Shown: positions 22,901-34,411, numbered from the stretch's first letter. The stretch: 64,000 nt of DNA from Bolinopsis microptera (GCF_026151205.1 NC_087078.1:5907675-5971674), one strand, 5' to 3'. The notes: generated by a model from the sequence alone, not told the origin. A program made the numbers and translations.

Positions 22901-25431
22901 GTACTATCTTGTAACCTGATATCTGAAAGAGAAATTTCCTGGTGCTTGGTAGCTGTTAGTGTTGTCTTCCTGGTTCCTATGGGAACTTTGAGTTGGCAAG
23001 GCCCAACCTTTGTACTCAACAAGAGAGCACACCACCCGTTAGTGCCAACCAGGCCACACCACGTGGAGGTTCGGAGAGGATTTCGTGACCCATATTCTAA
23101 TTACATTTCTAAAATGTTTTAAACCTATATCACCTTCATTAAAACGCTTTAATTCTATATAAATAGGTTTGCGAATATGAAGACACTAATGAAGACTACT
23201 ACTACTCTTCAACGCAAATATGGAAAAATTTAGTTACAAGATCAGATAAATGTGGTACTCACATAGTGGTACCATGTCTTAAAACTAACGGTATTTACAT
23301 TGTTTACATAATTGTGCTGACAACAAAGTTATGATTGTCTTAGCTTTCATGTAATAATTATTTCTTTTTCCATGGTCAATTTTAGATCTGTATTCTGTTT
23401 ATGATAAAAATATTTTCTATCTACGTATGTGCAATTCAAATAACGTTTACACATTTTAAAAGACAATTATAGCGATATTAATTCATAGTAATAAATCTGT
23501 GATGTTGTATTCAATTTCATAGGTATTGTATGTTCGGATACTGCATTAACATCTCTTCAGAATGCACGTTAGTGGATGTAAGAGGGAAAACTGGTTGTCG
23601 CTGGAACAATGAGACAAAAGCACTAACCATCTTTTACACAGTGAAACTAACAAATAAAGTGTGGACAGAAAAAGAAAGGGACGCTCTTGTAAACTTGCCT
23701 TTGATTGACTACCGGGGCGTGCCTTTGGCTGTAGAAATAAAGATTCCGTTTTATGATTGTTCTGGGGCTGAATGGAGATCCCGGATCAATTATCTCGGTA
23801 GGATGGAGTTTGATGCTGATTCCGATACGGTCATTCATATTGGTAAGAATAGTAATCACCTGTTCTTGTGTTTGTGAGCTGGTGTTGCAATTCGAGTAAT
23901 TTCTTCAAAAGTTTCAATATCATGCTTTTATAATTTATAACCAAACATATGGTACTACAAAATATGGTACTACTAAATATGGTACTACTAAATATGGTAC
24001 TTCATTGATTGTCATTGAAAGCTGGACGGTACCAGGCGGACGGCGGTTCTAATGACCAATTAAAACATATAAAATGATAGTGAATAATTTATAATATTTG
24101 ATGGACAGCGCTGTGACTTGATAACGAAACCTTGACTGGGCGCTTCGAATTCTCTTTACGAATCTTTCCTACTATCATGGTAGCCTGCAGAGTAGGTTTT
24201 ACTTTTAGTCCTATCTCCTGGAATATCTCCTGTACCCGCTCTTAAACATTCTCGTCCTTCTGTTCTGGCAGTCCAAATGGCAAATAATACAACGTTCCTG
24301 CTCCGATCCTCCTCCTGGGACCTGGATGTTACCTGGGGACCCTGCAGGCTATTATGTTCATAAACATAGAATATAAATTCGGCGGAATGACAGGCTGAGC
24401 GAGTCTGGCAGACCATAACGTTCTCCGCAGCAGCTTCACTGTATGACTTGAACTGTTCTTTCAAGTTGCTCTCCAATGAAGACTTGACCACAGTCTTTAC
24501 TCATACTGCGTCGAGCTGCTTGTCCTTCATGTTGTGGACAACCTGCTCCTGTAATACTAATTAGCTGATTACCGCCACGTCTGATTCTCGATAACTATTA
24601 GCTGGCTCTTGATGGAGCTCAGCTCAGCCTTCAGCTGATTCATTTTTTCCGCCCGAAACCGCACAGTGGAACGATTCAGAAAACAATAATACCAAAGTGT
24701 CCTTCATCGCACGTTTACACACTGCTGACGTCACGTCAACTGGAGCAGTGCACCCGACTTGTTCCATCGCTTTAGGTATCCAAGCAGAGAATTTCCCGAG
24801 CAGACCCTCCAACTGACAACTCCTTGTCGTTAACAGCTGTAGCCATGGCTTAAAAGCTATCAGCACACACAGTAATCTCGCCGTTAAACTAGGCGAGATA
24901 AGCAAGCTGATAACCCTAAGTCGAACCCTAAAGTGGTGTCAGAAATTTATTTGTTGTGTGATTTTTGCACCACTTGGGAATCCAAATTTCGGGACTTAAA
25001 GTTTTAAATCCTTGGCCAATTTTTAATTTCTTATTTTTAATACTGGTCAAAAAAGTGAACGGAAAAATTCAAATTTTTTCACTGTTCTCAAATTGATTCA
25101 TAAAATCCATTTTTCGGCCAACAGTTAAAAAACTGACCGAACTTTTCACAGCCGAAATTATTATTCTTACCCAAAATCTTGTGCAGAAAGAAAAAAAGGA
25201 AAAAGCCTCACTGGTCTGTACATTGGTATCGTTGTAGCGATTTTATTGGCAATTGGGGCAGCTATAGTCGTATATTACAGGTAAGATTGAAAATTAAAAA
25301 GCTGTAATAAAATGTATTGATCATACGATAGAAACTGATCCCTCAACTCTGATCTCTTGAAATTTGTGAGCTTAACACACAATATTCCCATACTGTCCAG
25401 AAAGGCGCTAATAGGAAGACTCAGGAATTAA
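16932..25431 (+). CDS. Multi-exon Ig-like single-pass membrane protein (12 exons inferred; first exon not found)
   Basis: I infer phase-compatible exons at 16932-17040, 17196-17532, 17951-18046, 18207-18904, 19224-19647, 19844-19880, 20581-20679, 20872-21017, 23167-23290, 23561-23842, 25187-25280 and 25401-25431, all with GT-AG borders. The first exons give a canonical Ig domain (LTLECDI, SINWFQ, FKCQG). Further Ig pairs are HELVCQF/SWEF/GKYSCSVTW, AMFMCSA/INCAVQW, LELKCIA/FEWML/VKCNVDY and FDLVCLA/NLTCQ. A Cys-bearing membrane-proximal region follows (ESFCSKRTGAYEPP, SDKCGTHIVVPCL, KTGCRWNNET). Then come a Lys-rich stop, the helix LYIGIVVAILLAIGAAIVVY and a tail of about 10 residues ending at TAA 25429-25431. 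It is likely a surface adhesion or recognition receptor. No cytoplasmic signalling motif is visible. The signal-peptide exon should lie upstream of 16932. The exon end at 19880 (instead of 19876) was chosen for phase. Confidence 0.75.
18099..18168. repeat. Small foldback inside a 160-bp intron of the Ig-like gene
   Basis: CCCCGATTTACCGC at 18099-18112 is exactly complementary to GCGGTAAATCGGGG at 18155-18168, with two further GGTAAATCG copies between and after. It fills most of the intron 18047-18206. Confidence 0.6.
19956..20352. mobile_element. Short relative of the ACCTTATCGG-ended elements, in an intron
   Basis: Ends TACCTTATCGGTC and GACCGATAAGGTA with TA borders. The subterminal repeats here read CACGGAC / GTCCGTG and not TCCGTTCAA. 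About 397 bp and non-coding. It lies in the intron between exons 19844-19880 and 20581-20679. Confidence 0.65.
20375..20474. repeat. 100-bp perfect palindrome with no spacer
   Basis: I checked base by base that 20375-20424 is the exact reverse complement of 20425-20474 (GTTATTGAATGATTAAGAG at the left, its mirror at the right, centre ATTA|TAAT). It is intronic and AT-rich, and could extrude as a cruciform or be a minimal MITE. Confidence 0.9.
21454..22100 (-). pseudogene. Decayed LINE 3' end: RNase H and C-terminal zinc knuckle remnants
   Basis: On the minus strand a broken frame near 21850-21930 reads VPGH, stop, GVYGKELAEEFARDD, which matches the end of LINE RNase H domains (VPGHxGVxGNExADxLA). 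Downstream, 21454-21723 encodes CEHFSGEAATSQHLLYKC, the CxxxC/H/C pattern that ends many jockey/I-type ORF2 proteins. Stops and frameshifts are present. It lies in the large intron 21018-23166 of the Ig-like gene. Confidence 0.6.
22545..22795. repeat. Imperfect direct duplication
   Basis: AGTGGTTACTGGAGG followed by AGAAGTGCCAGGA and TATCAGTGTGTCCT occurs near 22556 and again near 22705, each followed by TAGTCAG. Intronic and of unknown origin. Confidence 0.5.
24090..24905 (-). pseudogene. Decayed LINE ORF1 (nucleic-acid-binding domain) fragment
   Basis: Minus-strand reading around 24300-24100, allowing one frame change, gives SRNVVLF, then FGLPEQKDENV, RVQEIFQEIGLKVKP and RKENSKRPVKV. This is the typical central domain of LINE ORF1 proteins (NxxxFGLPE...). 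The upstream frame at 24491 (ESNLKEQFKSYSEAA) looks like its coiled-coil part. The fragment is broken by stops and lies in the intron 23843-25186. Confidence 0.55.
24905..25080 (-). mobile_element. Decayed Helitron-like fragment
   Basis: Compared by eye with the Helitron at 47591-47901, this stretch shows the same order of blocks in reverse orientation: AACCCTAAAGTGGTGTCA, CACCACTTGGGAATCC, AAATTTCGGGACTTAAA, CCTTGGCCAATTTTTAAT and GGTCAAAAAAGTGAA. Ends are not preserved. It lies just upstream of the transmembrane exon. Confidence 0.5.
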
Positions 25432-26645
25432 ACAGGAATCAGTGTAAACACCAAGAACTCAAGAATTGTGTGAGCGGTAGGGAGACAACCTTGAGCTTAA
25501 AGTTAATTACGATGTGTTGAGTAAGCCGTAAGGCAGATGCTACCTCATCAACAGCAGCTCAAACTATATCATGAAACTATACTTACTATCAAACTGTTGA
25601 TTGGACTCAAAAAGGACTAATTGACAAGTGAATTTATTTTGATTATTAAATTTATTTTATATGAGCAAATTTGGTATCATGTAAACATGGTGTTGAGGAG
25701 TATGTTAAATAGCATGCAGAATGTTACTAATAATAGATGTGGATTCTGGTGTAGTTGTACCATTGGGGAGTGTGTGTATTACTATACACAGATGTTTGGT
25801 TATTAATAATTATTATTATGAGTATTTTAACTAATTATAATTGAATATTATCAGTATTTTAACTAATTATAATTGAATATAATTAGTATTTTAACTAATT
25901 ATTATGGATGAAATTATTCATTATTATCAGTGTTCGGAGCTGTAGATTAGTTAATTAAAAAAATTTAACTGATATTAGTCAATAATCCAATAACAAATAA
26001 GGTTTGCGTAGTATTCCATATTAGTATTACTATTACAGATTACTTTGCATTCAAATTCGGATTTCGGGTACTAATATTATACTTCCGTTTAGTTCCGTAA
26101 GTAGTGTAGTGCTTTTTAGTTTTACGACCACACCGCGCCGCAAAAATTTAATTTAGCACATCATGTACCCTCTTTTCTTGCAGTATCAAGTTTAAAATTG
26201 GTTTTACTGTTCTCTTTACTGTTACAAACTCCATCACCTTTTAAGCTAGAACGATGCCCACAATAATCATACTACAATCTACCCAGAAAACCTTACCGCC
26301 TGCTGGGCTTGCTAGAGGTGATAGATTTTCAACAGCACGTTTGGCGTCGCGCGTCACATCGAGTTTACCTTTCGCACGCTGCATTTAGTTTAGTAGTCAT
26401 GACAACGACATGACTTTGCAAAGTTTAAAAGCTGTGACCTTTTATTTAGCCAAAAATCAAACTTTTCGGTTTAATTCAGAATCTAAGTTGTCCCAAATTG
26501 TGCTCCTGGGGAGCCTCCTTTAAATTTACGAGACGGACATTTTGTTGAAAACCGGAAGGTTCTATCTATTTTACTTTTGGAGATATTCCCCGGCTGGTAG
26601 GGTTTGCTGGGTGGAACAAGCGCGCCCGCAGCGGCGCGAAAGCAC
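25432..26645. other. 3' flank of the Ig-like gene; AT-rich, no gene recognised
   Basis: Contains about three tandem copies of AGTATTTTAACTAATTATAA at roughly 25817-25910. A 61-codon open frame at 25621-25806 lacks any motif. Part of this may be 3' UTR. Confidence 0.4.
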
Positions 26646-27503
26646 TAGTAGAGGCTCTTACGGGCATTGTCTGCTCGATACGCTACGGACCCCAGATACA
26701 CCTTACTAGACGTATTTTTGACCGTAGAATCGATTAAAAGTGGTTTTAAGATGATTGGACTGACTTTTTGGGGGTAAAATCGCAAAAAACCGATTTTTGG
26801 GCAAAAAATAGGCCAAAAAACCATGTTTTTTGATATTTTGAACAAGTTAATTTTGTTGGCATGTCGGCAAAACTTGCATGGAGATAGCTAAAACACAGCC
26901 GCACAAGATGGTTTAAAAATTTGAAAAATCCCTCTATTTTTTTGGGGGTAAAAATCCAAAAAAGTGGTAAAAATTTTGACTTTTTTGCTTGAAGTTTGAA
27001 TAATTTTTTGCAGTTGTATTAAATCAACCCAAAAATAGTCACATCGTGTTTGCCTAAATTTTTCCTTTCCGAGAAGTACCCACTTCATATACTTTATCGA
27101 AGTTTGAATATTGTCCCTCCACAAGCGTTTTTGCCAAATTTTCGACGCGCACTACGCGCAAAAGCATTTAGTTGTTATCAATTGGCATCCGCGCGTTCAT
27201 CATAAATTTCAAACAGCTATAACTCGAGATTATGTCTGTTTTAGCTCATATTTTCACACCAAATAGAAAACAATGTGATCTTATTGCTGACAAAATATGA
27301 ATATAATTACTTTATTTGCCTTAGAGTAATAGACTGTCAAAGTTTAAAACGCGCATTGGTATAGCACGTGACTAATAAGGCCAAATTTATACTTCTTAAC
27401 ATATTATCGATCCTTAGACATCATACTATTGTGTCCAATTAGCGGTTAGGTCTCTAAACTCGTAGCAGAAAACACGTCTTTTTGCCCGTAAGAGCCTCTA
27501 CTA
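26646..27503. mobile_element. MITE with 19-bp TIR, copy 1 of a close pair
   Basis: Ends GTAGAGGCTCTTACGGGCA and its complement, with TA immediately outside each end (TA target typical of Tc1/mariner-like elements). About 858 bp, AT-rich, no meaningful ORF. Copy 2 starts only 9 bp downstream. Confidence 0.8.
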
Positions 27504-27511
27504 CACCTGGT

Positions 27512-28374
27512 TAGTAGAGGCTCTTACGGGCATTGTCTGCTCGATACGCTAGGGACCCCAGATACACCTTACTAGACGTATTTTTAACCGTAGAATCGAT
27601 TAAAAGTAGTTTAAAAATGATTGGACTGAGTTAGCACCGTTAAAATTGCAAAAAAACCGATTTTGGGGCCAAAAATAGGCCAAAAAAGCATGTTTTTTGA
27701 TAATTTGAGCAAGTTAATTTTGTTGGCATGTCGGCAAAATTTGCATGAAGGTAGCTAAAAGACAGCCGCACAAGATGGTTAAAAAATTTTAAAAATCCCT
27801 CTATTTTAGTGCAGGCAAAAACCCAAAAAAAGTGGTAAAAATTTTGACTTTTTTGCTTGAAGTTTGAATAATTTTTTGCAGTTGTATTAAATCAACCCAA
27901 AAATAGTCACATCGTGTTTGCCTAAATTTTTCCTTTCCGAGAAGTATCCACTTCATATACTTTATCGAAGTTTGAATATTGTCACTCCGCAAGCGTTTTT
28001 GCCAAATTTTCGACGCGCACTACGCGCAAAAGCATTTAGTTGTTATCAATTGGCACCCACGCGTTCATCATAAATTTCAAACAGCTATAACTCAGCGAGA
28101 TTATGTCCGTTCTAGCTCATATTTTCACACCAAATAGAAAACAATGTGATCTTATTGCTGACAAAATATGAATATAATTTCTCTATTTGCCTTAGAGTAA
28201 TAGACTGTCAAAGTTTAAAACGCGCATTGGTATAGCACGTGACTAATAAGGCCAAATTTATACTTCTTAACATATTATCGATCCTTAGACATCATACTAT
28301 TGTGTCCAATTAGCGGTTAGGTTTCTAAACTTGTAGCAGAAAACACGTCTTTTTGCCCGTAAGAGCCTCTACTA
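27512..28374. mobile_element. MITE with 19-bp TIR, copy 2 of a close pair
   Basis: Same TIRs, TA borders and interior as copy 1, differing by scattered substitutions and a few short indels. The two are in direct orientation, separated by CACCTGGT. They could be two insertions or a local duplication. Confidence 0.8.
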
Positions 28375-28663
28375 TCGCATCGAACGACGATCGTTGCTTT
28401 GCTTCGCAGAGCAACGATCTCGACGGATTGACATCGTCAATCAAGTATTGATTATTCTATGGCAAATAAAATTCTTTTTTTCTTAAATTCTCTTTTTCTT
28501 AATTCTTGTTCATTTAATTGAAATATTACCGCCAGCGAGGAGCTGCAGCTGCGACTGCAAGCCGTGTTACCCACTTCCCTGTACTGTATTGTGATCAGCA
28601 TGAGTTTAATTAAAGTAATGTGTATCACTCGCTTCACTCGATCCGAAATTAAAGTATATAATC

Positions 28664-30016
28664 ATTTGACCAAAACCCATAATCATGGGTAGAGTGAACC
28701 GCTGCCAGTGTCTCTCTTTTCCAAACAAAAGGAAATGATATTAATTTGAGGAACCGTCCGCAAATGCAAATTGATACCGAGAATGAAATCGGTCGCTCGC
28801 TTTTCCCATTCATTCACGGCTTACGAATTGTAATAAAGCTAATTCATTATTAAATGGGAAAAGCGAGCGACAGATTTCATTCTCGGTATCAATTTGCATT
28901 TGCGGACGGTTCCTCAAATTAATATCATTTCCTTTTGTTTGGAAAAGAGAGACACTGGCAGCGGTTCACTCTACCCATGATTATGGGTTTTGGTCAAATA
29001 TCATCTCTTTTTGATTTTAATGTCAGGATAATTTACACATTCGAAACTTCATTAATAAGGAGGTAATTTCAACGATTTCGAAATTCTGCCTTTGAAAACA
29101 TTTCCTTGTGTTTAGGTAGGTATATCTGTCGATAAACGACTGAATATGGCACTTTTTACTCATTCAAGTTGGCATTAAATTCATATATAATGCCATTTAA
29201 ATATCGTGGAAAGCAGAATATATTCGAAATCACGAATGAGCAAAATTCTCACCTTTCGCACGTGCAAACTTTGAGCGGACGTTGCGTGCGCATACAATAT
29301 TGAATCACCGTAAATTTTTGCATAGTGGTATTTAATATATAGTTTGATAAGCATGCAAAGTTTCAGAAGATTTCAAAAAGAACTTGGATCACAACGGGAC
29401 TCCAAAGTTGATAAAAATCGTGAAAATCAAAATATTTAGTGATTTTAGCTATTTTAAATCAATTTGGGCGTGTCCCCACGTGTGCAACTTTTAGATTTTT
29501 AACTTTAAAACTAGCCTATAACACAATTTACACCTTTAAGAAGCAAAATTGAGCTCCACAACCCAAGGGATGGCCCAACACCAGAGAATACTAATTCACA
29601 ACTTTTGTGTTTTTATAAAATTATTCTTCAAAAAAGCGCTAACTTCAATAGCAAATATCTTTATGAAGGAGCAAGGTAGAAAACTTTTCCGGTAGATTTT
29701 CGGAATGCTTGAACAATTATCTAAGGTAGAATGTCCTCAGATTTTGAATAAAATGACTCCTTAATGGTGTAAAATCGATTTGAAAAGTTGTTACTTTGTT
29801 AAAAATCAAGTTTTAAAAACACTTAATTTGATGACGTCATCAAGTGATGATGATGACGTTAAATTATTTTTCAATACAATGTAAACTAAAGCTTCAACGA
29901 TTATCTTTAAAACCTGTGGTTCGAGATGACTGTATCTTTTATACTTTCGAATCTACGGACACTTAAATGTAGGCTACAATTGACTGCCAAAGCGTCTATA
30001 CATATATACATATATA
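28664..30016 (+). mobile_element. Foldback-plus-body repeat unit, copy 2
   Basis: Foldback 28664-28999 (arms of about 140 bp, loop with AAGCTAATTCATTATT) is followed by the same body as copy 1, including TTTGATGACGTCATCAAG near 29828, ending GCGTCTATA plus TA run at about 30000-30016. It is joined head-to-tail to copy 3. Confidence 0.8.
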
Positions 30017-31598
30017 TATTTTACCAAAACCCATAATCATGGGTAGAGTGGACCGCTGCCAGTGTCTCTCTTTCCCAAACAAAAGGAAATGATATTAATT
30101 TGATTGACCGTTCTCAAATGCAAAATGATACCGAGAATGAAATCGGTCGCTCGCTTTTCCCATTCATTCACGGCTTACGAATTGTAATAATTTTCGATTG
30201 ATTACATGTCAATCAGATGCTGTAAAAATCTCTTTGGGTTGCGTTCGGGTCGATACCTAGTATTTCGGGGTAAGGGACAAGGGTGGTAGTTATTACTTAT
30301 TGAACAAGCTGAAGTTTATTGAATCTTCATTGCCGAGTACAGCTGCCTTGGGGTAGTTCTTCTTAATCTATTAGTATTACAATTGTAAATGAATGGGAAA
30401 AGCGAGCGACCGATTTCATTCTCGGTATCATTTTGCATTTGAGAACGGTCAATCAAATTAATATCATTTCCTTTTGTTTGGGAAAGAGAGACACTGGCAG
30501 CGGTCCACTCTACCCATGATTATGGGTTTTGGTAAAATATCATCTCTTTTTGATTATAATGTCAGGGTACTTTATAAAGTCGAAACATAAACTGATATAT
30601 TCATTAATAAGGAGGAAGTTTCAACGATTTCGAAATTTTTCCTTTAAAAAACATTTCCTTGTGTTTAGGGAAGCATATCGGTCGATCACTGACTGAATAT
30701 GCCACTTAATACTCATTCAAGTTGGCATTAAATTCATATATAATGACATTAAACTGTCGTGGCAAAGCAGAATTTGTTGGAAATCACGAATGAGCAAAAT
30801 TCTCACCTTTCGCACGTGCAAACTTTGAGCGGACGTTGCGTGCGCATCCAATATTGAATCGCCGTAAATTTTTGCATGTAATTGTATTATATATAGTTTA
30901 ATAGGCATGCAAAGTTTCAAATTATTTCAAGAAGAACTGTAATCACAACGGCACTCTAAAGTAGACAGAAAATGACGAAAACAGCAATTTTCAGTGATTT
31001 TAGCAATTTTCTATCAATTTGGGCGTGTCCCCACGTGTGCAACTTTTCGATTTTCAACTTTAAAACTAGCCTAATGCACAATTTATACCTATAGGAAGCT
31101 GAACTGAGCTCCACAACCCAAGGCATGGCCCAACACCAGAGAATACTAAATCGCAAAATTGACGTTTTTATAAAATAATTCTTCAAAAAAGCACAAACTT
31201 CAATGACGAATATCTTTATGAAGGAGCAAGCTAGAAAAACTTTCCGGTAGATTTTCAGAATGCTTGAACAATTATCTAAGATAAAAATTTCCTCAGATTT
31301 TGAATACAATTACTCCTTAATGGTTTAAAATTAATTTTAAAAGTTATTACTTTGTCAAAAATCAAGTTTTAAAAACGGTTAACTTGATGACGTCATCAAG
31401 GGGTGTTTATGACGTCAAATAATTTTTTTATACAATGTAAACTAAAGTGTAAACAATTATTTGCAAGACCTGTGGTCGGAAATGGCTGTATCTTTTATAC
31501 TTTTAAATCTATGGACACCTAAATACAGGCTACAATTGACTGGCAAAGCGTCTATCCCTGAATATATGTATATGTATATATATGTATGTATGTATGTA
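30017..31598 (+). mobile_element. Foldback-plus-body unit, copy 3; left arm of 2.1 kb inverted duplication
   Basis: Foldback 30017-30539 belongs to a subfamily with ATTTTACC ends, GATTGACCGTTCTC in the arm and a 200-bp loop. The body contains TTGATGACGTCATCAAG near 31385 and several ORF-like frames that are repeated in the inverted copy at 34951-36532. Those frames are not conserved in other units, so I regard them as non-coding. Confidence 0.8.
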
Positions 31599-32137
31599 TC
31601 ACGACAATCTATCGTAAAACAGGGGTTCTAGAAAACCCATTTCCCGATGCTCCTGAAACCTGAAACTTTTTTTGCAGTCGATTTGGTCAACGTCTAGACG
31701 CCCTGAAAAATTTCAGATCTCTAACTCAATTTTAAGATGGTTTTTAAGGCACCTGAATATGGCGATTTTGGGTTTTTTACCGAATTTCGTATAACAGTGC
31801 TGGCGAGTATTTTATGCAAATTTCTTAAAAATCTCAACATAACTATTTTTTATTCCTGTCATCTTTGACATCAAATTAGAATGTTTTGAACTAAAAATAA
31901 ATCTGCTGAACGACTTCCGATGAGTCTTAATGCCTGAAAAACTCCTGCCGGAGGCGGCGGCCTTCGGCCGCCGCCTCCGGCCGGAGTGCACGCTTCGCGT
32001 GCACAAAAGAGGCTTGTAACGTGTACCAAAGGGGGTATAATAGTAAAGGGGGTATAATAGTAAAGGGGGTATAATAGTAAATGGGGAACATAGTATACCC
32101 ACAATAAATGCAACGGTCGTGCTTGCCAGCACTGTGA
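31599..32137 (+). mobile_element. Tail MITE, GC-hairpin subfamily, copy 2
   Basis: Begins TCACGACAATCT and ends GCTTGCCAGCACTGTGA. It differs from the short subfamily by an insert holding two strong hairpins: GCCGGAGGCGGCGG...CCGCCGCCTCCGGC and GTGCACGCTTCGCGTGCAC (about 31946-32005), then GGGGGTATAATAGTAAA repeats. Confidence 0.75.
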
Positions 32138-32147
32138 TATATATACT

Positions 32148-32567
32148 TCACGACAATCTGTTGTAAAACAGGGGTTCCAGAAAACCCACTTCCCGATACT
32201 CCTGAAACTTGAAATTTTTTTACAGTCGATTTGGACAAGGTCTAGACGTTCTGCAAAGTTTCAGATCTCTAACTCAATTTTAACATGGTTTTTAAGGCAC
32301 CTGAATATGGCGATTTTGGGTTTTTTACCTAATTTCGTATAACATGCTGGCGCGTATTTTGCGCAAATTTCTTAAGAACCTCCACATAACTATTTCTTAT
32401 TCCTGTCATCTTTAACATTGAATTAGAATGTTTTGAACTTAAATATACCTGCTGAACTACTTTCGATGAGTCTTAATGCCTGGAAAACAATAAAGGGGAT
32501 ATAATAGTATAGGGGGTAAATAGTGTTGTGAATATAAGGGCAACGGTTATGCTTGCCAGCATTGTGA
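32148..32567 (+). mobile_element. Tail MITE, short subfamily, copy 3
   Basis: 420 bp starting TCACGACAATCTG and ending CAGCATTGTGA, placed 10 bp after the previous tail MITE within a TATATA stretch. No GC hairpin. Confidence 0.75.
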
Positions 32568-33390
32568 TACAACGCCAAGCTAGTAATAGAGTTTTATGAA
32601 AGCACTCTGGCCAAGTCAGTGGATTCTTTTTACCTAATTTTACCTCATCCCATTAAGGAACGCGCGCTGGGTAACAAGAAACCTAGCCAAAGTGGAAGTC
32701 GGCGCCCTCATTAAATTTTTGGAGAAAATCGCTCGCCAAAATTTGTTGGACCAGGACGATGTCCTAGCCTGGCAGCTCATTGCGCGTCGCAACGAGCTTC
32801 GTTGTTCGTCGACGTGCGACGAGCAACAAGAAAAATTGTGTGGCACGTCGGGTGGCACATCTTAACGGGTGATACGCGTATAAATTTCGATCGCTGACGT
32901 ACAGCGAGCAGCACAGCTGCGAGTGGCGTCAGCTAGTAGGATTTCATCCTACAAGGCACATCGCGTTTACCTAGCTAACCAGGTCATTTCCGCCTCCGGC
33001 GGTCGCGCGCTACTGCAAGCGAGAGGGCTATAGTTAGAGCAACACACCACGCCACAAGTCAAATATTTATCAACATCTTGTTTAGCTACGCGGTCCTTTT
33101 CCGCATGCGCTCGCGCTGTGCTCAAAAATTGACGTCGTCAATCAATTAACATCAAGATTTTAGTTTTACATTTTACCTTTATGTCAAAAAATCTCTGAAT
33201 TTTCAATCGGTGGTCGATGTTACCTGAGGACCTCAGGCTTCGTCCTTACTTCGTCACAGGACGATCGGAGCTCGACGAGCGTAGAAAGTGCTGGCGTCGT
33301 CCTGTGATGGTCGACGTATTTTTGCTTACTGGGATCCGGCCGAATGACGCCACATGCAACGTGTAGGGTAAAACTAAAAACGCTTCCCTA
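32568..33390. other. Spacer sequence; possible short coding remnant
   Basis: A plus-strand open stretch near 32650-32865 reads RWVTRNLAKVEVGALIKFLE, then WQLIARRNELRCSST. It is not recognised, and may be a remnant of a gene or element. The rest is unremarkable, with several inverted GC pairs such as CATCGC/GCGATG-type short motifs. Confidence 0.3.
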
Positions 33391-34020
33391 TATGAGATAA
33401 TATGACAAAAATTGTTTTGGTCACGTGACCAGTGAATGACATTGATATTTCGCTGCTGGCGGTTTGGTGGAGGGTTAGGGTCAACGTTTATACATTATAG
33501 GGTCAAAGTTAGGACTAGAGTTGTACACTATTGACATTGTGAGGGTAATGGTTAAGGTTTATCACTAGCGACCTTTTCATCTGACCACGATATCGCAAAA
33601 TGCTATGTTGTATGTCACGTGATAAATTTAGCCGAGGGTCGGAAGTCGGAAGTCGGAAGTCAGTGGACTCTGTTGGAGTCCGGCGGACTCCGAGCGGAGT
33701 CCAAGCTCCGCCGGACTCCGCCGGACTCCGCCGGATTCAAGTCCGGCGGAGAGGTCCGCCGGAGTCCGCCAAGCACTCCGCCGGAGTCCACGGCGGACCG
33801 GAGTCCGCCTAGTGGCTTAGTCCGCGGCGGACACTCCGCCGAGCCGCCGCGGAGCCGCTCGGAGTCCGCCAAAATGTACTCGAGTCCAGTGTAAATACAT
33901 TTTGGCGGAGCACCGCGGACTCCGCTCGGAGTCCGGCGGCTCCGCCGGAGTCCGCTTGGACTCCGAGCGGAGTCCGGCGGCTCCGCCGCGGACTCTACTC
34001 CGCGACGGATAGTGCCCATT
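33390..34020. mobile_element. GC-palindrome-array element, copy 1
   Basis: Starts ATAATATGACAAAAATTG and ends CGCGACGGATAGTGCC. The right half is an array of TCCGCCGGAGTCCG / GGAGTCCGGCGG palindromic blocks about 330 bp long. Copy 2 at 57030-57698 has the same flanks but a differently arranged and longer array. The open frames inside are by-products of the repeat. Confidence 0.65.
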
Positions 34021-34048
34021 AGTGACCAGGTGGGACAGTGTCTGGAGA

Positions 34049-34185
34049 TAATAACCCCGCTACCCCGCTATAGCTACCCCGCTACCCTGCTACCCTGCTA
34101 CCCCACTACCCCACTACCCCGCTACTCCACTACCCCGCTACCCCCCCCCCCCCCCCCCCCCCCCCGCTACCCCGCTACCCGGCAC
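34049..34185. repeat. CCGCTA-C simple repeat and poly-C run
   Basis: About ten imperfect copies of CTACCCCGCTACC are followed by an uninterrupted run of about 25 C at 34141-34165, then more CCGCTA units. Low complexity; the length may be unreliable in assembly. Confidence 0.8.
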
Positions 34186-34411
34186 CGAGTCATTACTTTA
34201 TATTTTGGAAGAATTAGAGCAAATATTTCCAATAATGGGTTTATATCTCCGCTTCCCTAAAACTGGTACATGCACTTATATCCGGCTCTACTTTAGGTAC
34301 TTCGTCTGAAAATGTAGGATTGTAACTTATAAAATACTTACACTAAGCTTATAATAGATATGGATTACAAGCGTTACAAGCGTTACAAATACAATCGTTA
34401 CAAGCGTTAGG

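Larger units (their letters stand above)
30017..32137 (+). repeat. Left arm of large near-perfect inverted repeat
   Basis: 2,121 bp matched in inverted orientation by 34412-36532, also 2,121 bp. Three long open frames in one arm have identical translations in the other. One difference I saw is GATAAAAATTT versus GATGAAAATTT near 31283. The spacer is 2,274 bp. Confidence 0.88.

Noticed and set aside
30717..31309. Open frames of 67 and 117 codons repeated identically at 35240-35832
   Set aside because: They are identical only because the DNA arms are near-identical inverted copies. In other units of the same repeat the frames are broken and no protein family is recognisable.
33600..34019. Long open frames on both strands rich in Arg/Ser/Pro/Gly
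   Set aside because: They are produced by GC-rich palindromic repeats without stop codons and differ between the two copies.
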